47,816 bases of DNA, from positions 1 to 47,816 of the IMG/VR virus record IMGVR_UViG_3300043823_000287; one strand, 5' to 3'. Positions 40,727 to 47,492 of this stretch are shown piece after piece (position 1 is the first letter of the stretch; every line of letters starts with the position of its first letter). The notes under the pieces were generated by a model, which saw nothing but the letters and a program-made list of their open reading frames with translations, was not told the origin of the DNA and did not search any database. A program made the position numbers and the translations under genes. The stretch comes from a virus.

Positions 40727-41518
40727 TTATTTATAGGGGTTGCCTGTTATTGAATCATCAAATCCATATCCAACGCCAGATTGTCCAGATTTTTGCGCCT
40801 TAAACCTTTTAGCTGCCATAGAAACGGCATCTTGCATCTCCGAAGATGCTTGAAGGGGGCGCAGAGATGAAAAATCACTTAATGCCCCCATTCCGCTTTC
40901 AATTCCCCTGTGCTCTTGGGGGGAAACATCCACTACTGTGTAGGGGCGACCATGAACATCTGACTTCACTCTAATGTCTTCAGACCCAGCAATCCCCCTG
41001 CCAGCGTAAGGCTTGTAGGCTTCTTGAATTGCTTTGAACGCTTCTGATATGTTTGAGTAGTCACCAGACTGCATTTTATGGATATCTTGAAGATCCTGCA
41101 TCTGTTTATCGCTGGACTCCTTAGAAAACTGCGCTGTGTTTTGGGCACTTTGATTTGCCAAGGGGGAAGTTGATGCACTTTTTAAGTCCGACAAATCAAA
41201 AGGAGACCCCTTGCCAGCAAGGAACGAGTCAGCAAATTCGCTCGGCCTGTTTTCAAATGGAGTTGGCATAGGCTGGCCTCCCCCCATTTCCTTGAAATAA
41301 TTCCCCCAGTCCATGTTATATGGATTTTCTTTTTGAGGTAATTGATAAAAACCACCGCCTTTCCTAGGATAATAACCAGTAGGTGTTGGAAGGTTTTTGG
41401 GGTCTTGAACACCTCCTTGCCCCATAACCGCCCCCTCGATCCCACTATAAATGGAATCAAGCCATGCTCCCGGGGCAAACCAGTTGTAGTTGGGGTCTGG
41501 GGGGGTAACTCTGGCCAT
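40727..41518 (-). CDS. Hypothetical virion protein, 263 residues
   Basis: It reads MARVTPPDPNYNWFAPGAWL, a Pro/Gly-rich first third (PTPTGYYPRKGGGFYQLPQK), then a helical part (NISEAFKAIQEAYKPYAGRG) and SDVHGRPYTVVDVSPQEHRG. No enzyme motif is visible. The gene is one base from its downstream neighbour and uses the AAT-ATGGC start context of virion genes. Confidence 0.65.
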   Translation of the reverse strand: MARVTPPDPNYNWFAPGAWLDSIYSGIEGAVMGQGGVQDPKNLPTPTGYYPRKGGGFYQLPQKENPYNMDWGNYFKEMGGGQPMPTPFENRPSEFADSFLAGKGSPFDLSDLKSASTSPLANQSAQNTAQFSKESSDKQMQDLQDIHKMQSGDYSNISEAFKAIQEAYKPYAGRGIAGSEDIRVKSDVHGRPYTVVDVSPQEHRGIESGMGALSDFSSLRPLQASSEMQDAVSMAAKRFKAQKSGQSGVGYGFDDSITGNPYK

Positions 41519-41519
41519 A

Positions 41520-42248
41520 TTAAATTAGGTTTTGAATGAGGCTAGGGGCGAATGCTTTCATTTGAATCTCAACTTGATCTGAGCTTCCATCCTCAAAGGC
41601 AATGCTCTCATCATTCAGTGACTTGTACGCCAGATCCCAATAGACTTGCGCCCTCTCTAACTCGTTGATATTTTCGTAGTTATATGCCTGACAACCATAT
41701 CGGTAGGCATTGATGTTAGAGGGGATGAGAACATCGGTGTCATTCACCAAGGGGACATACCCCCTGCGAACCAAGCACATCATCGTCCTAGTCTCAGGAA
41801 TCTTCCCAATAACCCGATAACGCTGGGTGTCGGAGGTGAAATTACCAGCCCCATCTCCAGAGGGAAGCGGGAAAACAGGCGTGTTGCCAAGGCGAAGGAT
41901 CTGCGTATCCCCAACATATGTGGGGGACATATAACCAATCCCATTCTCATTCCAAGGATACCAATCAGTCATGACATCAGCAATCTCTCCAGTCATGTAG
42001 GTGGGATCAAGGGCAATAACCCTCAACACCGACTCAATGCCGGGGATGGTATCGAAATAATAGTTCCCAGCAGAGTCCTGAGAAACGCTGAAGTTGTAGG
42101 CAAACCGATTTCCCCGCCATTGCCCAGAGGAGATAAACCTCTCGTTGCAGAAGTTAATCGCAGAACCCACCACAGCATCGCTCGCACCTTGACTGGTAAT
42201 GAAGGGAGCAAAAAGAGTTTTGGCCTGTGAGAAAGTGAGGGACGGCAT
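41520..42248 (-). CDS. Head-to-tail adaptor / tail tubular-like protein
   Basis: It is 242 residues: MPSLTFSQAKTLFAPFITSQ, SAINFCNERFISSGQWRGNR, YYFDTIPGIESVLRVIALDP, IGKIPETRTMMCLVRRGYVP and INELERAQVYWDLAYKSLND. An alpha-helical start, a beta middle and a helical end with ERAQxxWxxA are typical of adaptor proteins that sit under the portal in short-tailed phages. This is inference from pattern and size. Confidence 0.65.
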   Translation of the reverse strand: MPSLTFSQAKTLFAPFITSQGASDAVVGSAINFCNERFISSGQWRGNRFAYNFSVSQDSAGNYYFDTIPGIESVLRVIALDPTYMTGEIADVMTDWYPWNENGIGYMSPTYVGDTQILRLGNTPVFPLPSGDGAGNFTSDTQRYRVIGKIPETRTMMCLVRRGYVPLVNDTDVLIPSNINAYRYGCQAYNYENINELERAQVYWDLAYKSLNDESIAFEDGSSDQVEIQMKAFAPSLIQNLI

Positions 42249-42294
42249 GAGTATCCTACTGATTACTAACCTTCTTGCGCTAGGTCAAGGAGGT

Positions 42295-42543
42295 TTAATC
42301 ATCATTTAACCATTCCGTGTCTTCGTCAATCTCCTCAAACTCGCCATCCATGTAAGCCTCAGTCAGCCCCTTGATGGCAAATTGGTTGCCAACAGCAGTG
42401 TGGTAATACTCAGTTTTCCCATTCTCCTCCCTGCTTAACAGGATCAAAGCCACCTCAAAATGCTCTCCAGCGATAGCTCTAAGCTGTCTAATAACGAACA
42501 CATCTTCATCACTGGGCTCTTCTTTGGATGATGCGGCTGACAT
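42295..42543 (-). CDS. Hypothetical acidic protein, 82 residues
   Basis: It starts MSAASSKEEPSDEDVFVIRQ, then LRAIAGEHFEVALILLSREE, and ends with the acidic FEEIDEDTEWLNDD. Small alpha/beta protein of unknown role between the adaptor and the glycosyltransferase genes. Confidence 0.6.
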   Translation of the reverse strand: MSAASSKEEPSDEDVFVIRQLRAIAGEHFEVALILLSREENGKTEYYHTAVGNQFAIKGLTEAYMDGEFEEIDEDTEWLNDD

Positions 42544-42552
42544 CCCTGCTTA

Positions 42553-43251
42553 TTAGATCACAGGGTTCTCATTTGCAAGGATCTTATCAATCTCTCCCCG
42601 ATGTTTCTCCACCCCTCCATAACTCCAATACTGAAGCAGATAGGTGGGAAAATCAGATGGGTGCTTCCATTCAAACAGATCATGCCTAAAACGATCACAC
42701 CAAGCCCCAAACACATTGAACTCAGAGAACTCATGCCTTGGTTGCCCAGCAATATATTCCTTCAACTCCATATCATGCTTCTTCTTCATCCATGCCCTAA
42801 ACTCAGGATATAGCACCCTCGGAAACACAAAAGGATGCCTCCGCATATAATCCTTCCCGCTATCCCATCCCAATGCTTTCCCCATAATCGGAGGCCAAGG
42901 CGATTCTACGCCATCCTCGACGAGATAAACGGGCTTCCCGTAAACAATCAAATCCCGCACATCAAGAGGAACATTAAAGATGCAATCTGAATCCACATGA
43001 CAGATAAAATCAGCATCGCAATACTCATCGGCATGGAGCTTGGTAATCTGCTGTGCCATGTATCCTGTACAGGAATCATGGACTAAGTGCACCTCCGATG
43101 CGCCCACATCTGGAAGACGGGGATAGTCATTCGCAGGGACAGCAATGTGAATCTGATTATATCCAGTGACATTCTTCTTGATTGACTTGTAGCAAAGCTC
43201 AAGCCAACCAGCATCAGCGGCATATGTCCTAATAAACAGATCAACACTCAT
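42553..43251 (-). CDS. Glycosyltransferase-like protein (DUF6492 / GT-A type)
   Basis: It is about 232 residues from the ATG at 43249-43251 (MSVDLFIRTYAADAGWLELC). An in-frame ATG at 43260 adds three codons. It continues YKSIKKNVTGYNQIHIAVPA, then DADFICHVDSDCIFNVPLDV (DSD motif), PFVFPRVLYPEFRAWMKKKH and EFNVFGAWCDRF. The FIRTY start, DSD motif and late FNVxG are those of DUF6492-like transferases. It is the first gene of the leftward virion operon. Confidence 0.72.
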   Translation of the reverse strand: MSVDLFIRTYAADAGWLELCYKSIKKNVTGYNQIHIAVPANDYPRLPDVGASEVHLVHDSCTGYMAQQITKLHADEYCDADFICHVDSDCIFNVPLDVRDLIVYGKPVYLVEDGVESPWPPIMGKALGWDSGKDYMRRHPFVFPRVLYPEFRAWMKKKHDMELKEYIAGQPRHEFSEFNVFGAWCDRFRHDLFEWKHPSDFPTYLLQYWSYGGVEKHRGEIDKILANENPVI

Positions 43252-43260
43252 TACCACCAT

Positions 43261-43721
43261 CTACTTGCCCTATACAAACAATTTTGTCCACGAGGAAGAT
43301 TCATCGCTTGACACATCTCGGGACTCATCATAGATTCACCCCAATCTCCTCACAGGATGAGGAAAGGAGTGTAGCCACAGCAATAGTTCCGAACAGGGTT
43401 GCTCTGGTGAAGGTATCAGAAGGGGTCGCTGAAGAACATCCGCGCCTTTCTTAAACTTGATGAGTTGTATCTTGGGTTTCGTCCCCTGCCAACCGCTTGT
43501 TTGTTTCAATCCACTTTAGAGATAAGGCTACATAGGACATTGATAGGCCGAGGAAACAAGCAATCCCAACCCTACCCTAAGAAAGTAGGCTCTGGGGAGT
43601 CATTATGTTCAGATCAAATCTACCTTCACTTCCAAGTCTTGAATATCAAGTATAGAAATTATCATTTCCTTTATACGTCAATTCCTACATACATAAAAAA
43701 CTATACTTTCTATACACTTCT
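43261..43721. other. 461-bp regulatory gap between the virion operon and the right control region
   Basis: It holds a plus-strand promoter candidate at 43308-43336. There is also a small hairpin (TCCTCA-CAGGA-TGAGGA around 43348-43364) and two A/T-rich boxes with TATAGAAA/TTTCTATA near 43658-43710. The one long plus-strand frame here (43465-43725) looks non-coding in composition and has no family support. Confidence 0.5.
43308..43336 (+). promoter_or_regulatory. Sigma70-type promoter, rightward
   Basis: TTGACA (43308-43313), 17 bases, then TAGATT (43331-43336). It faces away from the virion operon and would serve the 76-residue gene at 43722 and beyond. Confidence 0.5.
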
Positions 43722-43952
43722 ATGATGAACCAATCCTCCTCCCTCTCCTTCCAATCCTACCTACACGCTACCAAACTAGCCGCTCAGGGCGAGGAATTCT
43801 CCCATCTAGTCTCCCTCATGGAACCAGATCATGCCCTTCGCCTCAAAATCTTCATCCAAGACCTCCCAGAATCCATCGCTCTAAAAACCATCTACGGACG
43901 TTGCCACTGGAAACAACAGAGCGAGGCTCGCCAACGAAGAAAACGGGACTAG
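43722..43952 (+). CDS. Hypothetical protein, 76 residues
   Basis: It reads MMNQSSSLSFQSYLHATKLA, AQGEEFSHLVSLMEPDHALR, LKIFIQDLPESIALKTIYGR, and a basic end (SEARQRRKRD). Soluble and helical, with no family recognised. The start follows TATACACTTCT and carries two adjacent ATGs. A CTTTTTT run follows about 20 bases after the stop and may end the transcript. Confidence 0.55.
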   Translation: MMNQSSSLSFQSYLHATKLAAQGEEFSHLVSLMEPDHALRLKIFIQDLPESIALKTIYGRCHWKQQSEARQRRKRD

Positions 43953-44022
43953 CAAAAGTGTCACTAGGCTTTTTTAGGAAAAATTGTGGAGGGGTTATTA
44001 TCGCAAATCGGCGGGCAACTTC

Positions 44023-44708
44023 GTAAGACAAGGGGTGGTGCCCGTCATGGCTTGTCCTGAAATAATAGATTCCTTACAAAAGGGGACGAGGACAGACGAG
44101 GTAAGACAAGCAGAGACGGGAACGCAAGACAATAACGGACATCACCACGACACGCCGGCTGCCTTACAATCTCTTGCTTCGTCTGTGTAAGACAAGCTAT
44201 TACGCCGGCTTCACGATAGAGAGAGCGTCCAGACCAAGCTGTAGGACGTTCACTGACAGCATCGCTCCCTCCTTCTCCTGTCCTATCCCAAATATCGTCT
44301 TACCTGCGTTCGCAAGGTCTACCATCTTCCTCGATGCTTCCAACGCAGAGAGTCCGTCCAACTCTGTAAGACATGAGGCCGCTTTGGTCAGTCCGATCCC
44401 CATTGCTGAGTGAAAAGCCTTTCCATTCTCTTCTAGTGATCGTGACAACGCATCGGAAGAGTGACAAACAGGCACAGCATCATAATGCCCCTTTTCTCTT
44501 TTAATCTCTTGAATCTCCCTTGCCTTGTTCACTAGCTTTTGAGCATTGGTGGATGTTTCCCAGAAATCCCTTTTCGCCCATTGTCTGACCGTTGCTTCTT
44601 TCACTCCGTGAAGACGAGCCGCCTCTTTTAATGACCCAGTTGCAAGGTAGGTTGCCCTGACCTCCTCTCGATTGATTGCTAGTTTGCTTCCCATGATGTA
44701 AGACAATG
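44023..44708. repeat. Cluster of GTAAGACA motifs around the HTH/TerS-like gene
   Basis: GTAAGACA occurs at 44023, 44101, 44187, 44366 and 44698 here and again at 46226 and 46253. Five of the seven lie outside genes, three followed by AG. The nearby ACGCCGGCT is also duplicated (about 44152 and 44202). They could be binding sites for the adjacent HTH protein or packaging (pac) sites. Confidence 0.5.
44200..44694 (-). CDS. HTH protein, candidate small terminase subunit or regulator
   Basis: From ATG 44692-44694: MGSKLAINREEVRATYLATG, then a helix-turn-helix, SLKEAARLHGVKEATVRQWA (21-40), KRDFW, a charged helix (NKAREIQEIKREKGHYDAVP) and a helical C-terminal part. HTH followed by W-A-K-R-x-x-W is common in phage small terminases (TerS), but a repressor is also possible. 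A second Met four codons upstream exists. It is flanked by GTAAGACA motifs. Confidence 0.6.
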   Translation of the reverse strand: MGSKLAINREEVRATYLATGSLKEAARLHGVKEATVRQWAKRDFWETSTNAQKLVNKAREIQEIKREKGHYDAVPVCHSSDALSRSLEENGKAFHSAMGIGLTKAASCLTELDGLSALEASRKMVDLANAGKTIFGIGQEKEGAMLSVNVLQLGLDALSIVKPA

Positions 44709-44709
44709 A

Positions 44710-44738
44710 ATTTGAGAGCGTGACAAGTTATTTGTCAA
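44710..44738 (-). promoter_or_regulatory. Leftward promoter with overlapping palindromic operator
   Basis: On the minus strand TTGACA (44733-44738), 17 bases, then TCAAAT (44710-44715). The palindrome TGACAA-GTTAT-TTGTCA occupies 44721-44737, covering the spacer and -35. A further TGACA half site is at 44751. A bound regulator would block the HTH gene and perhaps the opposite promoter. Confidence 0.6.
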
Positions 44739-44780
44739 TAAAATAATTTGTGACAGGGAAAACTTTTTTCCTTTTATTTT

Positions 44781-44809
44781 TTGACATAGGGAAGGGGAAA
44801 GGGTAACTT
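44781..44809 (+). promoter_or_regulatory. Rightward sigma70-type promoter
   Basis: TTGACA (44781-44786), 17 bases, then TAACTT (44804-44809). It lies 49 bases before the ATG at 44858. The leader holds a hairpin GTCGAG/CTCGAC (44817-44838). It drives the plus-strand small-gene operon. Confidence 0.65.
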
Positions 44810-44857
44810 TTAAGAAGTCGAGGGAATCAACTCTCGACGGAACCAAAAGAAGAAAAC

Positions 44858-44944
44858 ATGAAAAACGCAATCCTTCACACACTGGCATTTATCTTCTGTT
44901 CTGCCTTTGTAGCCTTCACCATCTATTGTTTCATTTCAGAATGA
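44858..44944 (+). CDS. 28-residue membrane micropeptide
   Basis: MKNAILHTLAFIFCSAFVAF, then TIYCFISE, TGA. One hydrophobic helix after a basic start. The ATG follows AAAAGAAGAAAAC, and the stop overlaps the next ATG (ATGA). It is the first gene of the plus-strand operon. Confidence 0.55.
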   Translation: MKNAILHTLAFIFCSAFVAFTIYCFISE

Positions 44945-45123
44945 ACATTATTGAATCACTTCTTAACGGCAATATCTCCGACGCAAAACGCAAAGCTCGA
45001 AGCCGCTCCTTCATGTGGCTCGTCCAACAAGGGGATCAAATGGGGTTTGACGCAATGGAAAGATGGAAAATTGCTGCCTTTCTGAAGGGAATGATTAATT
45101 GGGAAGAATACACACAAAAATAA
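44941..45123 (+). CDS. Hypothetical protein, 60 residues
   Basis: The ATG at 44941 (MNIIESLLNGNISDAKRKAR) is favoured by its ATGA overlap with the micropeptide stop. It reads SFMWLVQQGDQMGFDAMERW, then KIAAFLKGMINWEEYTQK. Basic and helical. Similar short proteins occur in many phages, but I know no function. Confidence 0.65.
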   Translation: MNIIESLLNGNISDAKRKARSRSFMWLVQQGDQMGFDAMERWKIAAFLKGMINWEEYTQK

Positions 45124-45149
45124 AACATTAAATAAAACAATATAACATC

Positions 45150-45491
45150 ATGAAAAACGACAACGAAAAACAAGAACAAATCGCAAGGCTCAAGGAATGG
45201 ATGCCAGAAGGGACGACGGTTTACACAATCCTTCGCAATGTCTCATCATCGGGAATGACTCGGCACATATCCCTAGTAATTCCTTGGAAAGATGAAATTA
45301 CAGGGAAATTAGGTTTTATCCACCCTAACTATGCGGCAGGAAAGGCCCTTGGCTGGAAGATCACGACTAAAAACGGTTCAGACTGCATCAAAGTAGGAGG
45401 GTGCGGAATGGATATGGGATATCACCTTGTGCATTCCCTTTCTTATGCCCTCTATGGCAACGGATACGCACTCAACCATGAATGGCTCTAA
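45150..45491 (+). CDS. Conserved phage protein with SSSGMTRHISL and GGCGMDMG motifs, 113 residues
   Basis: It contains TVYTILRNVSSSGMTRHISL, then KVGGCGMDMGYHLVHSLSYA, ending GYALNHEWL. The combination of LRxVSxSGMxRxI and KVGGCGMDMGxHLVxxLS is widespread in phage genomes as an uncharacterised family. The role is unknown. The start follows AACATC in an A-rich tract. Confidence 0.8.
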   Translation: MKNDNEKQEQIARLKEWMPEGTTVYTILRNVSSSGMTRHISLVIPWKDEITGKLGFIHPNYAAGKALGWKITTKNGSDCIKVGGCGMDMGYHLVHSLSYALYGNGYALNHEWL

Positions 45492-45610
45492 TGGAAACCC
45501 TCCTCGCCTTCGCTCGTTTCTCCGTCCTTGCAACACTCGCCGCAATGCCTGTGTGCTTTGTGTGGTGCTGCCTAACTTGTGCATATAAAGACAACAGAAA
45601 AGACAAATAA
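45491..45610 (+). CDS. 39-residue membrane micropeptide
   Basis: The ATG at 45491 shares its A with the previous stop (TAATG). It reads METLLAFARFSVLATLAAMP, then VCFVWCCLTCAYKDNRKDK. One helix with four cysteines at its end and a basic tail. No family known. Confidence 0.55.
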   Translation: METLLAFARFSVLATLAAMPVCFVWCCLTCAYKDNRKDK

Positions 45611-45625
45611 AAAGCAAAATAAAAC

Positions 45626-45835
45626 ATGAAAGATAAATTCAGAAATAAGAACGGCGACCTTTCCGCTTATTCTTTTGCCTGTGGGTATGTGCAAGAGAAG
45701 CAGACAAATAACGGAAAGGTGGAACTATACAAAGACGGAAACTGGCATGTTCGCATTTTTGACGATCAACCGCATGGACGCTGGGTTTCCTTTGACACTT
45801 TAGGAGAAGCAAGGAAAGCATTCCGAAAAGCATAG
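45626..45835 (+). CDS. Hypothetical protein, 69 residues
   Basis: MKDKFRNKNGDLSAYSFACG, YVQEKQTNNGKVELYKDGNW, HVRIFDDQPHGRWVSFDTLG, then a basic helix. The ADYxFxCGYVxxxxxxxxxVxLyxdGxxyHVR pattern is common in small phage proteins of unknown role. The start follows GCAAAATAAAAC. Confidence 0.7.
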   Translation: MKDKFRNKNGDLSAYSFACGYVQEKQTNNGKVELYKDGNWHVRIFDDQPHGRWVSFDTLGEARKAFRKA

Positions 45836-45850
45836 AAAAAAAAATAAAAC

Positions 45851-46033
45851 ATGAAAAAGATTGATTGCAGACTAAAGTTCCCGGAAAGTGAATTTTATGA
45901 GCCTTTATCTCGATTCACTGCCGCAAAGGTACTCAAAGCAGCCAGAAAAAGGGGGAGGAGTAATGTTTCCTTTAATGCTTGCGGGTTCTCAATCAAAGAT
46001 CATGGACTGAAGATTATATATTCCATCATATAG
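45851..46033 (+). CDS. Hypothetical protein, 60 residues
   Basis: MKKIDCRLKFPESEFYEPLS, RFTAAKVLKAARKRGRSNVS, FNACGFSIKDHGLKIIYSII. Basic alpha/beta protein, no family recognised. It is the last gene before the plus-strand terminator. The start follows AAAAAAAATAAAAC. Confidence 0.6.
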   Translation: MKKIDCRLKFPESEFYEPLSRFTAAKVLKAARKRGRSNVSFNACGFSIKDHGLKIIYSII

Positions 46034-46046
46034 AACCAGAAAGCAA

Positions 46047-46080
46047 GCCCCTTGCCCTTATCGGCAGGGGGCTTTTTCTT
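46047..46080 (+). terminator. Rho-independent terminator of the plus-strand small-gene operon
   Basis: GCCCCTTGCC (46047-46056) pairs with GGCAGGGGGC (46063-46072) over ten pairs with one T-G wobble and a six-base loop, followed by TTTTTCTT. It lies 13 bases after the last plus-strand gene. Confidence 0.9.
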
Positions 46081-46120
46081 TGCCTTTATTGCCCCCCCCT
46101 TGCTTCCCCTTTTTCGTTCC

Positions 46121-46148
46121 CCTGTCCTTTATCCTGTCCTTTATCCTG
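46121..46148 (+). repeat. 12-bp tandem repeat
   Basis: CCTGTCCTTTAT occurs twice head to tail (46121-46132, 46133-46144) followed by CCTG. It lies in a pyrimidine-rich stretch past the terminator, with no gene on it. Confidence 0.8.
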
Positions 46149-46261
46149 CCCCCTACAATATAAAGCCTTTTATTGTTTTCTTTTTATGCGACATTCCAGA
46201 CAGCTAATTTTTTAATTTAACATCTGTAAGACATTCACTTACTTTGAAAGCTGTAAGACAA

Positions 46262-46486
46262 TCACGCACAATCACTTACTTTGACTTGCATCGACATTTC
46301 CCTCCGCATTCCCGTCCCGTCGGGCATTTTTCGTCGGGCTTTTTTAGCCGTCGGGCATTTTTCGTCGGGCTTTTTTAGCCGTCGGGCATTTCTAAAGATG
46401 CGTTCATAGTTCTCCAGATATGCTTTTGAGTTGCAGGAGCGAGGAGTGTCTCCCTTTCCCGCCTTGTAATAAGGAACTCCCTTCAT
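46262..46486 (-). CDS. Small phage protein with GDTPRSCNSKAY motif and repeat-derived C-terminus
   Basis: The N-terminal half, MKGVPYYKAGKGDTPRSCNS then KAYLENYERIFRN, fits a known small phage type (KGDxPRxxxxxxYxENYxxIF). From about residue 37 the sequence is lysine-rich (KKPDEKCPTAKKARRKMPDG) and encoded by a 31-bp tandem repeat. Since 31 is not a multiple of three, each unit is read in a different frame. The natural C-terminus has probably been replaced. Confidence 0.6.
   Translation of the reverse strand: MKGVPYYKAGKGDTPRSCNSKAYLENYERIFRNARRLKKPDEKCPTAKKARRKMPDGTGMRREMSMQVKVSDCA
46317..46391 (+). repeat. 31-bp tandem repeat, about 2.4 copies
   Basis: CCGTCGGGCATTTTTCGTCG then GGCTTTTTTAG is repeated exactly at 46317-46347 and 46348-46378, with a partial third copy (46379-46391). 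It lies inside the gene at 46262-46486. Internally the unit itself holds two CGTCGGGC(A)TTTTT halves. Confidence 0.9.
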
Positions 46487-46710
46487 AGCTTTAGCATCCT
46501 GTTGGCCTGTGCGATCAGGCTCTGCATCATGTCATCATTATCAACCTCTATGCGGTCGATTATTAGCCGCAGGATAGCCCTTAAACTGCTTATCGTTGTC
46601 TCTAGGTCATACCTCTGCCCCTCCATCCATTGAAGCTGTTTCTGGAGGCATTTAATGCGGAACATGGGGTCTGGTTCCATGTCCCGCTCTTGGTGGATCT
46701 CGTCGATCAT
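46483..46710 (-). CDS. Hypothetical helical protein, 75 residues
   Basis: I chose the ATG at 46708-46710 (MIDEIHQERDMEPDPMFRIK), as the longer frame runs into the preceding gene. It contains QLQWMEGQRYDLETTISSLR and LIIDRIEVDNDDMMQSLIAQ. Amphipathic helices, probably coiled coil. ATGA overlap with the next gene. Unknown function. Confidence 0.6.
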   Translation of the reverse strand: MIDEIHQERDMEPDPMFRIKCLQKQLQWMEGQRYDLETTISSLRAILRLIIDRIEVDNDDMMQSLIAQANRMLKL

Positions 46711-46715
46711 TAGGA

Positions 46716-47111
46716 TTATGGGTTGAGGGTTGCCTTGATATCGTCGAGTTCTTTTCGGAGTGCATTCCATGGCGTTCCATCGTGTTCGTAAAAAGCATCC
46801 GCAATCTCGACGGCTCGTCGAAGGTCTTTCTGCGTGGCTTCTAGCGTTGTCTCTGACATGGTTGCTCGTTGCTTCCAGCCGACCAGCAAGCGGTTAAGCT
46901 CTTCTATTTCTAACTGCATTTCAAACTGCTGGCGGATGTAGTTTGCTTTAATCTCCTCGACCTCGGCCTCTAGTTTCTGCCGCGCCTCGCGTTCGCGGCA
47001 GAGGTCTCCACGCCTTGTCAGCCTGTAATCAGTTCCACAAATGAAGTTCGTGTAATCAAGAGGGCCGCAGACGCAGAATCGGCAATGGGTTGGTATCGGC
47101 GTGTCGCTCAT
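46716..47111 (-). CDS. Leader-family zinc/coiled-coil protein, right block
   Basis: It is 131 residues: MSDTPIPTHCRFCVCGPLDY, GDLCREREARQKLEAEVEEI, a long coiled coil, then KDLRRAVEIADAFYEHDGTP and ALRKELDDIKATLNP. REARQKLEAEV pairs it with 1430-1783, and the LRRAVEIA...ELDDIKATLNP tail pairs it with 548-1051 and 1158-1433. It is a third-block member built from the same modules. Function unknown. Confidence 0.75.
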   Translation of the reverse strand: MSDTPIPTHCRFCVCGPLDYTNFICGTDYRLTRRGDLCREREARQKLEAEVEEIKANYIRQQFEMQLEIEELNRLLVGWKQRATMSETTLEATQKDLRRAVEIADAFYEHDGTPWNALRKELDDIKATLNP

Positions 47112-47263
47112 TTGTCTTCAGCAGTTGCGAGGAGTTCTTCCTCTAGTCGTCGCACGATTACGGATTCGACTAACCCGCCATCGGACGAGTGAGTTGCCGC
47201 AAGCGTTAGATTGGACTGTGCTTCGATGAGTTTAATGATGATATTGATTTGTTCGGTTGTCAT
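47108..47263 (-). CDS. Small protein MTTEQ..., complete copy (copy 2), 51 residues
   Basis: It starts MTTEQINIIIKLIEAQSNLT, then LAATHSSDGGLVESVIVRRL and EEELLATAEDK. The DNA from 47157 is identical to 1-126. The start overlaps the ten-codon mini-ORF stop, and the end overlaps the next ATG (ATGA). It is short and helical, possibly a coiled-coil partner for the neighbouring leader-family proteins. Function unknown. Confidence 0.65.
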   Translation of the reverse strand: MTTEQINIIIKLIEAQSNLTLAATHSSDGGLVESVIVRRLEEELLATAEDK

Positions 47264-47282
47264 AAGCATCGGGTCGTCGTGT
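47157..47282. repeat. 126-bp exact direct repeat of window bases 1-126
   Basis: All 126 bases match, then the sequences diverge (C at 127 against T at 47283). It covers most of the MTTEQ gene and the mini-ORF. Copy 1 begins at the very first base of the window. This points to an assembly break at a repeat or a true recent duplication. Confidence 0.95.
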
Positions 47283-47292
47283 TGGGGTTCAT
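47260..47292 (-). CDS. Ten-codon leader mini-ORF MNPNTTTRCL
   Basis: ATG at 47290-47292 reads MNPNTTTRCL and stops at TGA 47260-47262. Start and stop overlap neighbours by ATGA, exactly as in the 104-133 copy, although the first codons differ. Expression unproven. Confidence 0.4.
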   Translation of the reverse strand: MNPNTTTRCL

Positions 47293-47492
47293 TTTGTTTC
47301 GGGTAGGGTTTTCTCGTAAGTGATTTCTTCGACCAGCTTGCACTTCCTGCCGCTTCCCTGAATCAGAGAGCGGGTGTGTTTGACCCCGGCAATAGCAGTC
47401 TTCTTGTCGGTGATCGGGCCACCGTGATACCACCAATCGCTGTCACCGGGTCACTTGGTTTTGATCTGATAGACGCGGGAGATCTCTTTCAT
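47289..47492 (-). pseudogene. Small gene interrupted by in-frame TGA
   Basis: From ATG 47490-47492 the frame reads MKEISRVYQIKTK, then TGA (47451-47453), then continues in frame PGDSDWWYHGGPITDKKTAI, AGVKHTRSLIQGSGRKCKLV, EEITYEKTLPETK and TGA. Both ends overlap neighbours by ATGA, so the full 67-codon gene is the natural unit. TGA stands one base from TGG (Trp), giving KTKWPGDSDWW. It is a nonsense mutation, a sequencing error or a readthrough site. Function unknown. Confidence 0.7.

Noticed and set aside
43465-43725. 86-residue plus-strand frame before the 43722 gene
   Set aside because: Composition is not protein-like, it ends over the next start, and it covers promoter-like A/T-rich DNA.
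46317-46391. CRISPR-like repeat array
   Set aside because: The units are directly adjacent with no spacers, so it is a simple tandem repeat. No cas gene is present.
47451-47453. TGA read as tryptophan across the genome (alternative code)
   Set aside because: TGA serves as the stop in dozens of ATGA overlaps, so general reassignment is not tenable.
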